Assembly: GCF_000769655.1 (NCBI RefSeq)
Contig: NZ_CP008887.1
Span: 124,001-188,000, forward strand
DNA from: Thermococcus eurythermalis
GTDB lineage: Archaea > Methanobacteriota_B > Thermococci > Thermococcales > Thermococcaceae
Length of the DNA stretch: 64,000 nucleotides
Reading direction: 5' to 3'
The notes under the pieces were generated by a model. The model had not been told where the DNA came from and searched no databases. It saw nothing but the letters and a program-made list of their open reading frames with translations. Positions 1 to 10,008 of this stretch are shown here, piece after piece; position 1 is the stretch's first letter; every line of letters begins with the position of its first letter. Made by a program: the position numbers and the translations under genes.

Positions 1-153
1 TGTTAATGTAAAATCTACCCATATTTAAGGCTTATTTTAACATAAAAACGTCAATCAATGGGCAAAGCTTTTAAACACTGACAAGCAAAAACCCCGTGAT
101 AACATCGGCATTTATCAACACTTTCAAGTCAAACCAAGCCGGCGGGGTTCGCC

Positions 154-1488
154 ATGAGGGAGAAGTGCGGAATCTTTGCAACGCTGTCGGAGAACGCCCC
201 AAGGAAAGCATACTACGCCCTCATAGCGCTCCAGCACAGGGGGCAGGAGAGCGCGGGGATAAGCGTCTGGAGGCAGAGGATAAAGACGATAGCGGGAAGG
301 GGGCTCGTCTCGGAAGTCTTCAGGGGAAAAGAGCTCTCAAAGCTCAAATCAAGGCTCGCGATAGCCCACGTCCGCTACTCCACCTCCGGCTCCCTCAACG
401 AGACCCAGCCTCTGGAGACGGCATGCTGTGGGAAGACCATCGCGGTGGCCCACAACGGGACGCTTACGAATTTTCTCCCCCTCAGAAGGCACTACAAACG
501 GCTTGGTGTCAAGTTCCAGCACTCCGTTGATTCCGAGCTGTTGGGTATCTCGTTCCTCTGGCACTTCAACGAAACAGGCAACGAGTTTGAGGCGATGAGG
601 GCAGTTTTCAATGAGGTCAAAGGCGCGTATTCCGTAGCCCTGCTCTTCGATGGAAAAATCCTCGTCGCGAGGGACCCTGTCGGCTTCAGGCCGCTCAGCT
701 ACGGGAGAGGGGACGGCCACTACTTCGCCTCCGAGGACTCAGCTCTGAGGCTCTTCGCCGAAGATGTAAGGGACGTGAGGCCAGGGGAAGCCTTCCTGCT
801 CTCCGAAGGCGGGGTGGAAAGCAAAGTCCTGGCGAAGGAAAGCCACCACCACTGCGTTTTTGAGTACATCTATTTTGCAAGACCCGACAGCACGATAGAC
901 GGCGTGAACGTCTACACAGCAAGGGTTAGAATGGGCGAGGAGCTGGCAAGGGAGAGCCCTGCTGAAGGCGACGTCGTCATAGCGGTTCCCGACTCAGGAA
1001 GGGCCGCGGCGCTCGGCTTCTCGCGGGTGAGTGGGATTCCTTACTCCGAAGGCCTCATAAAGAACCGCTACATAGGGAGGACTTTCATAACCCCCGGACA
1101 GTTCTACAGGGAGCTGAAGGTCAGGCTCAAGCTCTCGCCGGTAAAGGAGGTCGTGGAAGGGAAGAGGGTCGTCCTCATCGATGATTCAATCGTCAGGGGC
1201 ACGACGATGAAGCGCATCGTGGCGATGCTGAGAAAGGCAGGCGCGAGGGAAGTACACGTGAGGATAGCCTCGCCGCCGATAAGGCACCCCTGCTACATGG
1301 GCATAGACATCCCCACGAGGCACGAGCTGATAGCAGCATTTGGAAGCGTTGAGAACGTGAGGAAAGCCATAGGCGCCGACAGTCTAGCCTATCTCAGCGT
1401 CGAAGGGCTGAAGAGGGCCGTTGGAAGGGAAGACCTCTGCCTGGCGTGCCTTACCGGGGAGTACCCTGAGTGGGCCTTCCGCTTCTGA
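154..1488 (+). CDS. purF: Amidophosphoribosyltransferase PurF
   Basis: First committed step of purine synthesis: PRPP plus glutamine gives 5-phosphoribosylamine. The 444-residue protein starts MREKCGIF, so Cys5 would become the N-terminal glutaminase nucleophile after a 4-residue propeptide is removed. The PRPP-binding motif [12 protein letters not shown] lies near residues 337-349. Four cysteines sit where Bacillus-type PurF binds a 4Fe-4S cluster ([14 protein letters not shown], and LCLAC near the C-terminus). A TATA-like CTTTTAAAC at about 68-76 predicts a start near 97; a TGATAA/TTATCA inverted repeat (97-102, 112-117) lies right there and could be an operator. The 3' end overlaps the convergent formate dehydrogenase gene by 38 bp. 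Confidence 0.96.
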   Translation: MREKCGIFATLSENAPRKAYYALIALQHRGQESAGISVWRQRIKTIAGRGLVSEVFRGKELSKLKSRLAIAHVRYSTSGSLNETQPLETACCGKTIAVAHNGTLTNFLPLRRHYKRLGVKFQHSVDSELLGISFLWHFNETGNEFEAMRAVFNEVKGAYSVALLFDGKILVARDPVGFRPLSYGRGDGHYFASEDSALRLFAEDVRDVRPGEAFLLSEGGVESKVLAKESHHHCVFEYIYFARPDSTIDGVNVYTARVRMGEELARESPAEGDVVIAVPDSGRAAALGFSRVSGIPYSEGLIKNRYIGRTFITPGQFYRELKVRLKLSPVKEVVEGKRVVLIDDSIVRGTTMKRIVAMLRKAGAREVHVRIASPPIRHPCYMGIDIPTRHELIAAFGSVENVRKAIGADSLAYLSVEGLKRAVGREDLCLACLTGEYPEWAFRF

Positions 1489-3472
1489 GCTTCCTTATCC
1501 TGCAGGCCGAAAACTTGAGCTCCGGCGTCCCGGCCTTGTTGAGGGCGGGGCTCGTTATCCGGTTTGCCTTGAAGTGGAAGGGAACCACAACAACCCCTTC
1601 AGGAGCTCCCCCAAGCTTTGCGCGCATCCTTATCCTCCCGCGTCTCGTCTCAATCTCGACCCAGTCGCCGTCCCGGATTCCGAGCTTCCGGGCATCGTGC
1701 TCGTTTATCAGGACTCTCGGCTCGCCCATTAGCTTCACAAGCGAGGGGCTTCTCAGCGTCATCTCACCCGTGTTGTAGTGGCTTATCAACCTCACCGTTG
1801 TCAGGACGAACGGGAACTCCTTGTCAGGCTCCTCCCAGGGGCGAACACGCTCCACCGCAAAGAGCCTCGCCCTCCCGTCCGGCGTCGCGAAGTCCCAGGT
1901 GTGGAGCCTCTTCCTCGGCAGGAATATTCCCTCGCCGTTCTTGAGTTCATCAACGCTTCTCTCCTCAAGCTCCGGGAAAAGACGGAAGTACTCTGCTGTT
2001 ATCTCCTCAACGCTCGAATAGCTGAACCCCGGCAGGCCGAGGGCCCTTCCGAGCATGGTCAGTATCTCCCAGTCAGGCTTTGAATCGCCCATCGGCTCGC
2101 AGATTTTGTGGCCCCACTGGATTCTCCTCTCGCTGTTCATGTAGCTCCCGGACTTCTCGCAGAAGGCTGAAGCCGGCAGGACGTAGTGGGCGTAGCGCGC
2201 TGTTCTCGTCATGAAGACCTCCTGGACGACGAGGAGGTCGAGCTTCCTTAAAGCCCTCCTGACACGCATGAAGTCTGCCTCGCTCACCGCGGGGTTCTCG
2301 CCGACGATGTAGAGGGCCTTAACGTCGCCCCTTTCAATGGCCTCCCACAGCTCGGTCAGGTAGAGCCCCCTCTCCGTCGGCAGGTCGTCAACGCCCCAGA
2401 GCGAGGCGACGCGCTTCCTGAACTTTTCATCGGTGAGAGGGACGTAGCCCGGCAGGAACTCGCTAAGCGCGCCCATGTAAGCGGCTCCCTGGACGTTGTT
2501 CTGCCCCCGCATCGGGTAGAGGCCGCCCTTTTCCCCGATGTAGCCGAGGAGCAGCGCGAGATTTATCACAGCCAGGACGTTCTCGACGCCCGAGACGTGC
2601 TGGGTCAGGCCCATTCCCCACATCACCGCACCGCTCCCCGCGAGGGCAAAGGTTCTCGCGGCTTCGTGTATCGTCCCGGCGGGGATCCCGGTCACCTTTT
2701 CAGCGTACTCAGGGGTGTACTTTCTGACGGCCATCCTTATCTCGGAGAAGCCCCGCGTCCTCGCTTTCACGAACTCCTCGTCGTAGAGCTCCTCGCCGAT
2801 TATCACGTTCGCCATCGCGTTCGCAAGGACTATGTCAGTCCCGGGCCGTATAACGAGCTTATAATCGGCGAAGGCCATCGTCCGCGTTTCCCTGACGTCA
2901 ACAACTATCACTTTCGCCCCTTTTTTCTTAGCCTTCAGAATGTAGTCCATGACAACGGGGTGGGTCTCGGCCGGGTTGTAGCCCCATATCAGAATGGCGT
3001 TGAAGTTCTCAAGGTCTTCATAGGGGTTCGTCTGAGCTCCGGTGCCGAGGGCGAGCTTGAGCGCGTGGACACTCGCCTCGTGGCAGAGGCGAGCGCAGTT
3101 GTCTATGTTGTTCGTCCCGAAGAGGCGCGCAATCTTCTGGAGGAGGTAGTTTTCCTCGTTGCTGACCTTAGATGAGGCTATGAACGCCACCGCATCGGGG
3201 CCGTAGAGCTCCCTGATTTCGAGGAGTTTGTGGGAAATCTCCTCCATCGCCTGCCCCCAGCTTATTGGCCTCATCTTCTGGCCTTCCCGCTTGAGGGGGC
3301 GCCTAAGTCTGTCCCTGGAGAAGACGAACTCAAGGGCGTAGAGTCCCTTCGGGCAGAGCTTACCCCTGTTGGGCTCGCCTGGATACGGCTTAACCTTCAT
3401 CGTCTTGGGATCCACGAGGAGCCTGCACCCAAAACCGCAGTAGGGGCAAACGACCGTCTTATGCTCGCTCAC
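1451..3472 (-). CDS. Formate dehydrogenase-like molybdopterin oxidoreductase, alpha subunit
   Basis: Catalytic subunit of the DMSO-reductase/formate dehydrogenase family, binding a W or Mo bis-pterin and one 4Fe-4S cluster. Cluster cysteines are at residues 9, 12, 16 and 40 (CPYCGFGC, then LCPKG). The metal ligand is Cys130 in [11 protein letters not shown], where some bacterial enzymes have selenocysteine. The C-terminal molybdopterin-dinucleotide domain is complete. I chose the GTG start preceded by GGTGAT; an upstream TTG would add six residues. It stands alone, with no electron-transfer or hydrogenase subunits next to it, so its electron partner must be encoded elsewhere. The exact substrate is inferred from family likeness only. 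Confidence 0.9.
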   Translation of the reverse strand: MSEHKTVVCPYCGFGCRLLVDPKTMKVKPYPGEPNRGKLCPKGLYALEFVFSRDRLRRPLKREGQKMRPISWGQAMEEISHKLLEIRELYGPDAVAFIASSKVSNEENYLLQKIARLFGTNNIDNCARLCHEASVHALKLALGTGAQTNPYEDLENFNAILIWGYNPAETHPVVMDYILKAKKKGAKVIVVDVRETRTMAFADYKLVIRPGTDIVLANAMANVIIGEELYDEEFVKARTRGFSEIRMAVRKYTPEYAEKVTGIPAGTIHEAARTFALAGSGAVMWGMGLTQHVSGVENVLAVINLALLLGYIGEKGGLYPMRGQNNVQGAAYMGALSEFLPGYVPLTDEKFRKRVASLWGVDDLPTERGLYLTELWEAIERGDVKALYIVGENPAVSEADFMRVRRALRKLDLLVVQEVFMTRTARYAHYVLPASAFCEKSGSYMNSERRIQWGHKICEPMGDSKPDWEILTMLGRALGLPGFSYSSVEEITAEYFRLFPELEERSVDELKNGEGIFLPRKRLHTWDFATPDGRARLFAVERVRPWEEPDKEFPFVLTTVRLISHYNTGEMTLRSPSLVKLMGEPRVLINEHDARKLGIRDGDWVEIETRRGRIRMRAKLGGAPEGVVVVPFHFKANRITSPALNKAGTPELKFSACRIRKLRSGRPTQGTPR

Positions 3473-3553
3473 GCTATCACCAATAGACAAGCAAAAGGCA
3501 AAAATAAAAAGTTTTCTACCAAAAATTAACTGAAAAATGTCAAAATCACAGGC

Positions 3554-4147
3554 TCACAGCGCCTTCCGCAGGAAGTACTCGTGAACCCTCGTGTCGTCGG
3601 TCAGCTCAGGGTGGAACTCAAGGCCGATGACGTTGTCCTGCTCGATGCCCACAACCCTGTCCCCAAGCCACGCTATCGGCTTCACCTTGTCGCTCAAAAG
3701 CTCGACTATCCTCGGGGCGCGGATGAATACACCCAAAAACGGCTCGTCGCTGAAGGCCAGCTTTATGGGCGCCTCAAAGCTGTCCACCTGCCTCCCGTAG
3801 GCGTTTCTGTTTACCTTAACGTCGAGGAGCTCAAGGAACTTCTGCTCTGGAGTTGCGCCTATTACCTCCTTGGAGAGCATTATCAGGCCCGCGCAGGTGC
3901 CCATGATCGGGAGCCCTTCCTCACCGAGCTTCTTGACCGGCTCAAAGAGGCCGTTCTTTTGCATGAGCCTTGAGATAGTTGTGCTCTCCCCGCCGGGGAT
4001 TATGATGGCTGAAATCTCCTCAAGCTGTTCCGGCCTCTTCAGCCAGATGACCTCTCCGCTCACGCCGAGGTTCTCAAGGGCCCTCCTAGCGGCCTCGATG
4101 TGCTCTTCCACGTCGCCCTGAAGGCCTATAACCCCTACCTTGACCAT
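3554..4147 (-). CDS. pdxT: PLP synthase glutaminase subunit PdxT
   Basis: Class I glutamine amidotransferase that feeds ammonia to PdxS for pyridoxal 5'-phosphate synthesis by the DXP-independent route. The 197-residue protein has the family signatures GLQGDVEEH at the N-terminus, GGESTT, the nucleophile elbow GTCAGL and the His-Glu pair in EFHPEL. It follows pdxS by 33 bp on the same strand with a GGAGGG ribosome site seven bases before the ATG, so the two form an operon and are made together for the 12:12 complex. Confidence 0.97.
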   Translation of the reverse strand: MVKVGVIGLQGDVEEHIEAARRALENLGVSGEVIWLKRPEQLEEISAIIIPGGESTTISRLMQKNGLFEPVKKLGEEGLPIMGTCAGLIMLSKEVIGATPEQKFLELLDVKVNRNAYGRQVDSFEAPIKLAFSDEPFLGVFIRAPRIVELLSDKVKPIAWLGDRVVGIEQDNVIGLEFHPELTDDTRVHEYFLRKAL

Positions 4148-4180
4148 TTTTATCCCTCCAAAAGCGGAAAAGGAGAAGAG

Positions 4181-5188
4181 TCAGACGCCCCTCTCCTCAA
4201 GGCGGACTTCGAGCTCCTCGATGTCCTGGCCGCGCATCGGCTCGCCGATTTCCTTGCTAATCTCAACGAGGACATCAGGCTCGTCCCAGTGGTTGACGGC
4301 CTCGACTATTGCCCTCGCCATCTTCGGCGGGTTGGAGCTCTTGAAGATTCCGGAGCCGACGAAGACGCCGTCCATGCCCATCTGCATCATGAGGGCGGCA
4401 TCTGCAGGGGTGGCGACTCCTCCGGCGGCAAAGTTGACGACCGGAAGCCTTCCAAGCTTCTTTATCTCAAGGAGAACCTTGTAGAGGCCGTCAACGATTT
4501 CGCGGTAGGTGTAGTGTCCGTAAATCGGCTCGTTCTCGAGAACCCTTGCCGGAAGCCCGGCTATCTCCTTGACGTTGAGGGCGAGCCTGAGATAGGGCTC
4601 GGCGAACTTTTCGGCAACGCCGTAGACCTGCTCATCGGTCATGGCCTGAATCTGCCTTATTCCCTCCGCAACGAGGCGAACGTGCCTGACGGCCTCGACG
4701 ATGTTTCCTGTTCCTGCCTCGCCCTTGGTTCTAATCATTGCGGCCCCTTCCCATATCCTCCTCACGGCCTCACCAAGGTTCCTCGCCCCGCAGACGAAGG
4801 GAACGTTGAACTCGCGCTTGTCTATGTGGAAGAACGGGTCAGAGGGCGTTAGAACCTCGCTCTCGTCAATCATATCAACTCCAAGGGCTTCGAGAATTTT
4901 TGCCTCGGCGACGTGGCCGATTCTGACTTTAGCCATTACGGGGATCGTAACGGCGTCCATTATCTCCTGAATTTTCTCAATTGGGGCCATTCTCGCAACG
5001 CCACCGGCCTTCCTGATGTCGGCAGGGACGCGGTGAAGGGCCATGACAGAAACGGCTCCAGCTTCCTCAGCAATCCTCGCCTGCTCGGCGTTTGTAACGT
5101 CCATGATGACTCCGCCCTTGACCATCTTGGCGAAGCCCCTCTTCAGCCTCTCAGTACCTTTCTTCTCAATAACGTCAAGCTTCCCCAT
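4181..5188 (-). CDS. pdxS: PLP synthase lyase subunit PdxS
   Basis: Makes pyridoxal 5'-phosphate from ribose 5-phosphate, glyceraldehyde 3-phosphate and PdxT-derived ammonia. The TIM-barrel signatures are clear: [23 protein letters not shown], the Schiff-base lysine in VMAKVRIGH, and the phosphate loop [14 protein letters not shown]. The ATG at [10 protein letters not shown] (335 residues, the family length) has GGGGTG upstream; the longer form would begin at an upstream GTG. A TATA-like element CTTATATATC (complement of about 5258-5268) lies upstream, with two GGTTATCAAA direct repeats between it and the gene. Confidence 0.97.
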   Translation of the reverse strand: MGKLDVIEKKGTERLKRGFAKMVKGGVIMDVTNAEQARIAEEAGAVSVMALHRVPADIRKAGGVARMAPIEKIQEIMDAVTIPVMAKVRIGHVAEAKILEALGVDMIDESEVLTPSDPFFHIDKREFNVPFVCGARNLGEAVRRIWEGAAMIRTKGEAGTGNIVEAVRHVRLVAEGIRQIQAMTDEQVYGVAEKFAEPYLRLALNVKEIAGLPARVLENEPIYGHYTYREIVDGLYKVLLEIKKLGRLPVVNFAAGGVATPADAALMMQMGMDGVFVGSGIFKSSNPPKMARAIVEAVNHWDEPDVLVEISKEIGEPMRGQDIEELEVRLEERGV

Positions 5189-5217
5189 ACCACACACCCC
5201 GGTTCACGGTCTTCGTC

Positions 5218-5270
5218 GGTTATCAAAACTCATTCATAGGTTATCAAAGAAGGGAGATATATAAGTCTTG
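5218..5270 (-). promoter_or_regulatory. pdxST promoter with two direct repeats
   Basis: The minus-strand TATA element (plus strand GATATATAAG, about 5258-5267) should start transcription near 5238. The 10-base sequence GGTTATCAAA occurs at 5220-5229 and again at 5241-5250, exactly 21 bp apart (two helical turns), straddling the predicted start. This is the layout expected for a repressor operator. No regulator is identified. Confidence 0.45.
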
Positions 5271-5484
5271 CCACAGCAATGTCATAAATGAAGCGAAAAA
5301 TGTTTAAACAAATACATCAAAAGCCGAAAGACACCATCTAAGTGTTCTCACGTCCCCAAAGGCACATTTAGGAGCCCTAGCAGTTATTTTGTCATGAAAA
5401 GCCACTTCTGCAACCCAAAGGGGCATACAAATCCACTGGGGAATACTTTTTTAATACGGTTCCGAGATTAATAAGGGATTCCAG

Positions 5485-6726
5485 ATGATAAAGAAAGCGG
5501 TTATCCCAATAGGGGGTGAAGCAACGAGGCTGAGGCCCCTCACGATAGAGACCTCAAAGGGACTTGTCAGGCTTCTGAACAAGCCGATTCTTGAGCACTC
5601 AATCCTCAGCCTCGCGAGGGACGGCGTGGAGGAGGTTTATCTCGGTGTCAGGGGCTACGTCAACTACACGACGCTCTTTGACTACTTCCGTGAGGGCTAC
5701 TGGCTGAAGAAGAAGTACGGCCTTGAGAAGGAAGTCAGAATACGGTACATGCCCAGGTATGAGAGCACCACCAACGGCGACGCTGTCTGGTACACCATGA
5801 GGTACTACGACATCAAGGAGCCAGTAGTGGTTATTCAAGGCGACAACATATACCAGCTCAGCCTCAGGGAGATGTACGAGTGGCACAGGAAGAAGAACGC
5901 CTTCATGACGATAGCTCTTCAGCCTGTCAATGACGTTACCGGCTTTGGTGTGGCGAAGATAGACGACGACCACAGGATAGAGTACTTCGTCGAGAAGCCG
6001 AAGCCGGAGGAGGCCCCAAGCAACCTCGCGAACACCGGAATCTACATACTCTCCGAGAACTTCTGGGAGTTCCTTGAGGAGGATTGGGCCAAAGAGATGA
6101 AAGAGAACCGCAGGCTGGACTTTGGAGGGGACATAATACCCGCGCTCATAGAGCACGGCTACGATGTCTACGGCTACCCGATGAGCGGCTACTGGTTCGA
6201 CATCGGGACGCCCGACAGGTACCTGAACGCGGCGATGTACCTGCTACACCACCTCTCTCCAGAGGACATGGAGGCCGTCGAGATAACCCATGACGTTTAC
6301 ATGCAGGGCAAGTCCGAGATGTCCGAAGACCTGCGCAAGAGGATAAGGGACATGATAAAGCGCGGTGAAGTTCTCATTGAAGGAAAAGCCCTCTTGGGAA
6401 GGCACATCTCAATAGGGAAGGGCACCGTCCTGGAGGACGCCATCATAGACAACTACTCCATGATTGGAGAGAACTGTGAGATACTTCACTCCGTCATAAT
6501 GGACAGGGCAAAGCTGGGGAACAACGTGAGGATAATAAACTCAATAGTCGGCAGGCACGTCGAGATAGGCGATAACGTGAGAATTGTCAACTCGGTCATC
6601 GGGGACAACGCCGTGATAAGTGACAACGTGAGAATGTACAACGTCAAGATATGGCCCCACGAGTTCGTGGAGAACGGGGCATCGCTTGAGAACTACACTG
6701 TGAGGCATACCGCTCCGAAGAGGTAG
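5485..6726 (+). CDS. Sugar-phosphate nucleotidylyltransferase with left-handed beta-helix domain
   Basis: Activates a sugar 1-phosphate to an NDP-sugar for glycan or nucleotide-sugar synthesis. Residues 1-240 are a nucleotidyltransferase domain with the signature IGGEATRLRPLT and a VVIQGDN metal-binding region. Residues about 300-400 are hexapeptide repeats (ISIGKGTVLEDAII, NSIVGRHVEIGDNVRIV), predicting a left-handed beta-helix as in GlmU and mannose-1-phosphate guanylyltransferases. Which sugar and nucleotide are used cannot be read from the sequence. A TATA-like CTTTTTTAAT near 5448-5457 and AAGGGATT before the ATG support the start. Confidence 0.9.
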   Translation: MIKKAVIPIGGEATRLRPLTIETSKGLVRLLNKPILEHSILSLARDGVEEVYLGVRGYVNYTTLFDYFREGYWLKKKYGLEKEVRIRYMPRYESTTNGDAVWYTMRYYDIKEPVVVIQGDNIYQLSLREMYEWHRKKNAFMTIALQPVNDVTGFGVAKIDDDHRIEYFVEKPKPEEAPSNLANTGIYILSENFWEFLEEDWAKEMKENRRLDFGGDIIPALIEHGYDVYGYPMSGYWFDIGTPDRYLNAAMYLLHHLSPEDMEAVEITHDVYMQGKSEMSEDLRKRIRDMIKRGEVLIEGKALLGRHISIGKGTVLEDAIIDNYSMIGENCEILHSVIMDRAKLGNNVRIINSIVGRHVEIGDNVRIVNSVIGDNAVISDNVRMYNVKIWPHEFVENGASLENYTVRHTAPKR

Positions 6727-6820
6727 GATATCGGATTCAAAGGACTGGAGAAGCTTTCTTTTCTATATTTCCAAGATTCTCGGGACTTGAAGAAAATGAG
6801 AGCCAGGAAAGAGAGCCAGA

Positions 6821-7654
6821 TTAAAGCTTTTCAACGATTTCAAGGCTCACGTCGAAGTTCTTCACCGAGTGCGTCAGGTAGCCGAGGCTGATAACGTCGA
6901 TGTCTAGCCTGGCGTACTCCCCGATGTTCTCCGGCGTTATGCCCCCGGAGACCTCGATTTTCACCCTCTCGCGCAGGCCCTCACGCCTTAGAGCCTCTAT
7001 CGTTCTCTCTATCTCTTCGGGCGTCATATTGTCGAGCATCACAACGTCGGCCCCCGCCTTTACCGCCCTGAGGGCGTCCTCAAGGCTCTCCACCTCCACT
7101 TCGACAACCTTGTAAAGGGAAAATTCCTTCGCGCGCCTTATTGCTTCTTCCAGCGGAACAAGGGCGAGATGGTTGTCCTTAATGAGTATCGCGTCGCTCA
7201 GCGAGAACCTGTGGGGCTCGCCGCCGCCGATGAGTATGGCCCTCTTGTCTATCGGCCTGAGAAGGCTCTTCCTCGTGCCAGCTACACGGACCTTCGAGTT
7301 CACGGCCCTGACCTTCTCGACGAGCCTCCTAACCTCGGTCGCGATACCGCTCATCCTGCCCATGACGTTGAGAGCCGTCCTCTCGACGAGCAAAATGGCC
7401 CTCGCGTCCCCCTCAAGCTCGAGGATTACGTCTCCTTTCCTAACTTCCTCGCCATCGCGTTTTCTGACCGAAACCTTGACGCCAAAGTGCTCGAAGAGAG
7501 CTTTAGCTTCTTCAACGCCCGCTATAACCCCATCCTGCTTGGCTATGATTACGGCCCTGGCTTTGGTGCCCTCGGGAATCACGGCCTCGCTCGTCACGTC
7601 ACCGAAGGGTGCATCTTCCTCAATGAAGCGGAGGAGGTATGAAACTGGTATCAT
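6821..7654 (-). CDS. nadC: Nicotinate-nucleotide pyrophosphorylase NadC
   Basis: Converts quinolinate and PRPP to nicotinate mononucleotide, the last of the three quinolinate-route steps encoded here. The 277-residue protein has the type II phosphoribosyltransferase motifs GTRKSLLRPIDKRAI, GGGEPHRFSL and IKDNHLA, plus the barrel strand MLDNMTPEEI. Its ATG overlaps the stop codon of the upstream ATPase gene by four bases (ATGA), so translation is probably coupled. Confidence 0.96.
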   Translation of the reverse strand: MIPVSYLLRFIEEDAPFGDVTSEAVIPEGTKARAVIIAKQDGVIAGVEEAKALFEHFGVKVSVRKRDGEEVRKGDVILELEGDARAILLVERTALNVMGRMSGIATEVRRLVEKVRAVNSKVRVAGTRKSLLRPIDKRAILIGGGEPHRFSLSDAILIKDNHLALVPLEEAIRRAKEFSLYKVVEVEVESLEDALRAVKAGADVVMLDNMTPEEIERTIEALRREGLRERVKIEVSGGITPENIGEYARLDIDVISLGYLTHSVKNFDVSLEIVEKL

Positions 7655-8952
7655 TCTCCTTCACCTCCCAGCAGGAACTTCCAGAGGGGCACGAGCCGAA
7701 CCTTCTTCCCCTCCACCTCGATTGTATCATCACGCTCCCAGTTTATTATCGTTAGGCTGTCACAGTTGAGCTTCTCAGAGGCGCTCATAAGCGCCGAAAC
7801 CTCCCGCTCAAACGTTTCGGGTTCATCAAGGGAATAGCTTACCTGTATCAGCTCGGAAACAATGCCGTCCTCAACCACAGCAAAATCAACTTCCCTGCCC
7901 CGCTCGTCCTTGAAGTAGTAAAGCTCCCTCTCCTGCCTCCTGAGTTCAAGGAAAACGGCGTTCTCCATCAGCCTGCCGGTGCTCCCTCCCGAACGGGGGG
8001 AATAGGCGTTTATCAAACCGGAGTCAATGATGTAAACCTTTGGGAGGCTCTTCTCAACCTCCTTGAGGTTGTGGGAGAACTTCCTGAGCGGGAAAACCAG
8101 GTAGGCCTCTTCAAAGTACTCGAAGTAGCTGTAGAGGGTGTTCCTGCTCACCTCGACCCCCATACCCTTCATGTATCTGGCCGTTTTGTTTACCGAAAAC
8201 TCCTTGGCGAAGGACGCCATGAGGAGCTTCAAAAACAGCCGAATCGCCTTCAGGTTCTTCACGTTGTGTCTCTCGACCACGTCGCGGTAGAGCATCACAT
8301 CAATGTACTCAGAAAGGGTCTTTCTCTTGAGGAAGGGGTCGTCGAGCAGAACGACCTCGGGGAAGCCACCGAACTCAAGGTACTCCCTCAGAAAGGCCTT
8401 TATCCTCGCCTCGTCTCTCGTGGAGATGTACTTGCCCGGGGTAAAGCCCTTTGCCCTCATGAACTCACGGAAGGAGAAGGGAAACATCTCGAAGGTGAGC
8501 GTTCTCCCACGCAGTGCCGTTGCGATTTCCCTGCTCAGGAGCTTTGAAGAAGAACCCGTCAGATAGACCCTGAAGCCGTCCCTCTCAAGGGCTCTCTTGA
8601 CGAAGAGCTCCCAGTTTTCAACCTCCTGAACCTCATCGAGGAAAAGGTACTTCTCCTCGGCATCGGGGAAGAGCTCGTAGAAGACCTTCACGAGGGTCGA
8701 GAGGTCGTCAAGGCTCGGCGGGTATATCCTGTCGTCGTCGAGGGGGAAGAAAACGGCCGCCTTACCTTCACTTCTCAGCCTGGAGAACTTTTGCAGGATG
8801 TAGAATGTCTTTCCGGTCCTCCTCGGCCCGATTATAGTTACTGCCTTGTTCACCGCCAGGTCATCGGGGACGTTGAGCTCACGTTCGATGCCATCAACGC
8901 TGAGGTCGAGGTAGTCCATCACTACCTGTGCTATGACTTCCTCACGGCTCAT
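7651..8952 (-). CDS. AAA ATPase with DUF4143 domain
   Basis: Member of the archaeal/bacterial ATPase family with an N-terminal AAA domain (Walker A GPRRTGKTF near residue 43, Walker B YLFLDEVQEVENW near residue 100, sensor region LTGSSSKLL) and a C-terminal DUF4143 nuclease-like domain ending in YYFKDERGREVDFAVVEDG. The cellular role of this family is not known. It lies between nadA and nadC and overlaps nadC by 4 bp. The minus-strand TATA-like CTTTTTAAGG lies about 27 nt before the ATG and no ribosome site is visible, so the message is probably leaderless. Confidence 0.88.
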   Translation of the reverse strand: MSREEVIAQVVMDYLDLSVDGIERELNVPDDLAVNKAVTIIGPRRTGKTFYILQKFSRLRSEGKAAVFFPLDDDRIYPPSLDDLSTLVKVFYELFPDAEEKYLFLDEVQEVENWELFVKRALERDGFRVYLTGSSSKLLSREIATALRGRTLTFEMFPFSFREFMRAKGFTPGKYISTRDEARIKAFLREYLEFGGFPEVVLLDDPFLKRKTLSEYIDVMLYRDVVERHNVKNLKAIRLFLKLLMASFAKEFSVNKTARYMKGMGVEVSRNTLYSYFEYFEEAYLVFPLRKFSHNLKEVEKSLPKVYIIDSGLINAYSPRSGGSTGRLMENAVFLELRRQERELYYFKDERGREVDFAVVEDGIVSELIQVSYSLDEPETFEREVSALMSASEKLNCDSLTIINWERDDTIEVEGKKVRLVPLWKFLLGGEGE

Positions 8953-9036
8953 GTTAAGTGAAAAGGCAAAAATCCTTAAAAAGTTTCCCTCCTAACTTAA
9001 CAAAAATCCCGGAATCTTGCACTTCCAACTTAACAC
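8950..9036. promoter_or_regulatory. Intergenic region with three TTAAGT/ACTTAA boxes
   Basis: Between the ATPase start and the nadA stop there are three related boxes: GTTAAGT just before the ATPase ATG, AACTTAAC near 8993-9001 and AACTTAAC near 9028-9035. The first is inverted relative to the others, and the first two flank the minus-strand TATA-like element. Repeated boxes around a TATA element suggest autoregulation by a DNA-binding protein, but the boxes are short and AT-rich. Confidence 0.25.
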
Positions 9037-9037
9037 C

Positions 9038-9946
9038 TTAGCTCATCTCAAGCATTCTCTCGATGGCCTTCCTGGCCTTCTCAGCTATTTCAGCGGGCAC
9101 TTCGACCTTGTGTTTCATGTCCCTGAGCGACTCGTAGATGTGGTTGAGGGTTATCGCCTTCATGCCGATGCAGACGGCGTCCTCCCTTGCCGGGTGGAAC
9201 CTGATGTCAGGGTAGAGCTTGCTGAGGCGGTAAACCATCTCTTTCTCAGTGAAGACGACCCACTCGCTCCACTCTTTAGCTCTTCTTATCATTCCGCCGG
9301 TGGAGACAATTATATCGGCCCTCTCCTGAACCTCCGGCTCACACTCGGGGTGAACCATAAGCTTTGCCTCCGGATGAAGCTTCCTCGCGCGCTCGACGTC
9401 TTCAACGGTGAACTTCCTGTGGACGTAGCAGTGGCCGTTCTCCGGGATGGGTATGACCTTTTTGCCTGTCTGCCTGGCAACGTAGTGGGCGAGGTTCTTG
9501 TCCGGTCCGAAGATTATCACGTCGGAGTCGAGCTTTTCAACTATCCTGACGGCGTTGGCGGAAGTTACCGTGACGTCGGCGTAGGCCTTCGCCTCGGCGG
9601 TTGTGTTCACGTAGAGAACCACAGGCGCGTCCGGGTACTTCTTTTTCGCCTCAAGTATGTGCTTGACCTTCAGCATGTTGGCCATCGCGCAGGTGGCCCC
9701 CCTCTCCGGCAGGAGGACGGTCTTTTCAGGGTTGAGGATTTTGGCGGTCTCGGCCATGAAGTCAACGCCCGCAAAGACTATTACCTCGGCATCAACGTTT
9801 ATGGCCTTCCTCGCGAGTTCAAGGCTGTCGCCGAGAAAGTCGGCTATGTCCTGGACTTCGGGAAGCTGGTAGTTGTGGGCCATGATTATCGCGTTACGCT
9901 CCTCCTTCAGGCGTTCAATTTCTGCTATGAGCGCCTCCTTCTCCAT
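9038..9946 (-). CDS. nadA: Quinolinate synthase NadA
   Basis: Condenses iminoaspartate with dihydroxyacetone phosphate to quinolinate using a 4Fe-4S cluster. Cluster cysteines are recognisable in [19 protein letters not shown] and AVCIGMKAI. Other family marks are [15 protein letters not shown] and the substrate motif VDFMAETAK. The start [13 protein letters not shown] (302 residues) is preceded by GGTGAGAT; an in-frame extension of 58 residues upstream overlaps nadB and looks non-coding. It follows nadB by about 60 bp in the same direction, forming a nadB-nadA unit. Confidence 0.96.
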   Translation of the reverse strand: MEKEALIAEIERLKEERNAIIMAHNYQLPEVQDIADFLGDSLELARKAINVDAEVIVFAGVDFMAETAKILNPEKTVLLPERGATCAMANMLKVKHILEAKKKYPDAPVVLYVNTTAEAKAYADVTVTSANAVRIVEKLDSDVIIFGPDKNLAHYVARQTGKKVIPIPENGHCYVHRKFTVEDVERARKLHPEAKLMVHPECEPEVQERADIIVSTGGMIRRAKEWSEWVVFTEKEMVYRLSKLYPDIRFHPAREDAVCIGMKAITLNHIYESLRDMKHKVEVPAEIAEKARKAIERMLEMS

Positions 9947-10008
9947 AATCTCACCTCGCTTGGATGGGGGTAGAGGGAGAAGATTAAAAGGTTGTTGGCC
10001 ACATTTGA

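Noticed and set aside
90-149. AACCCCG/CGGGGTT arms flanking the purF leader, as a riboswitch or occluding hairpin
   Set aside because: The TATA box at about 68-76 places the transcript start near 97, so the left arm (90-96) would not be transcribed.
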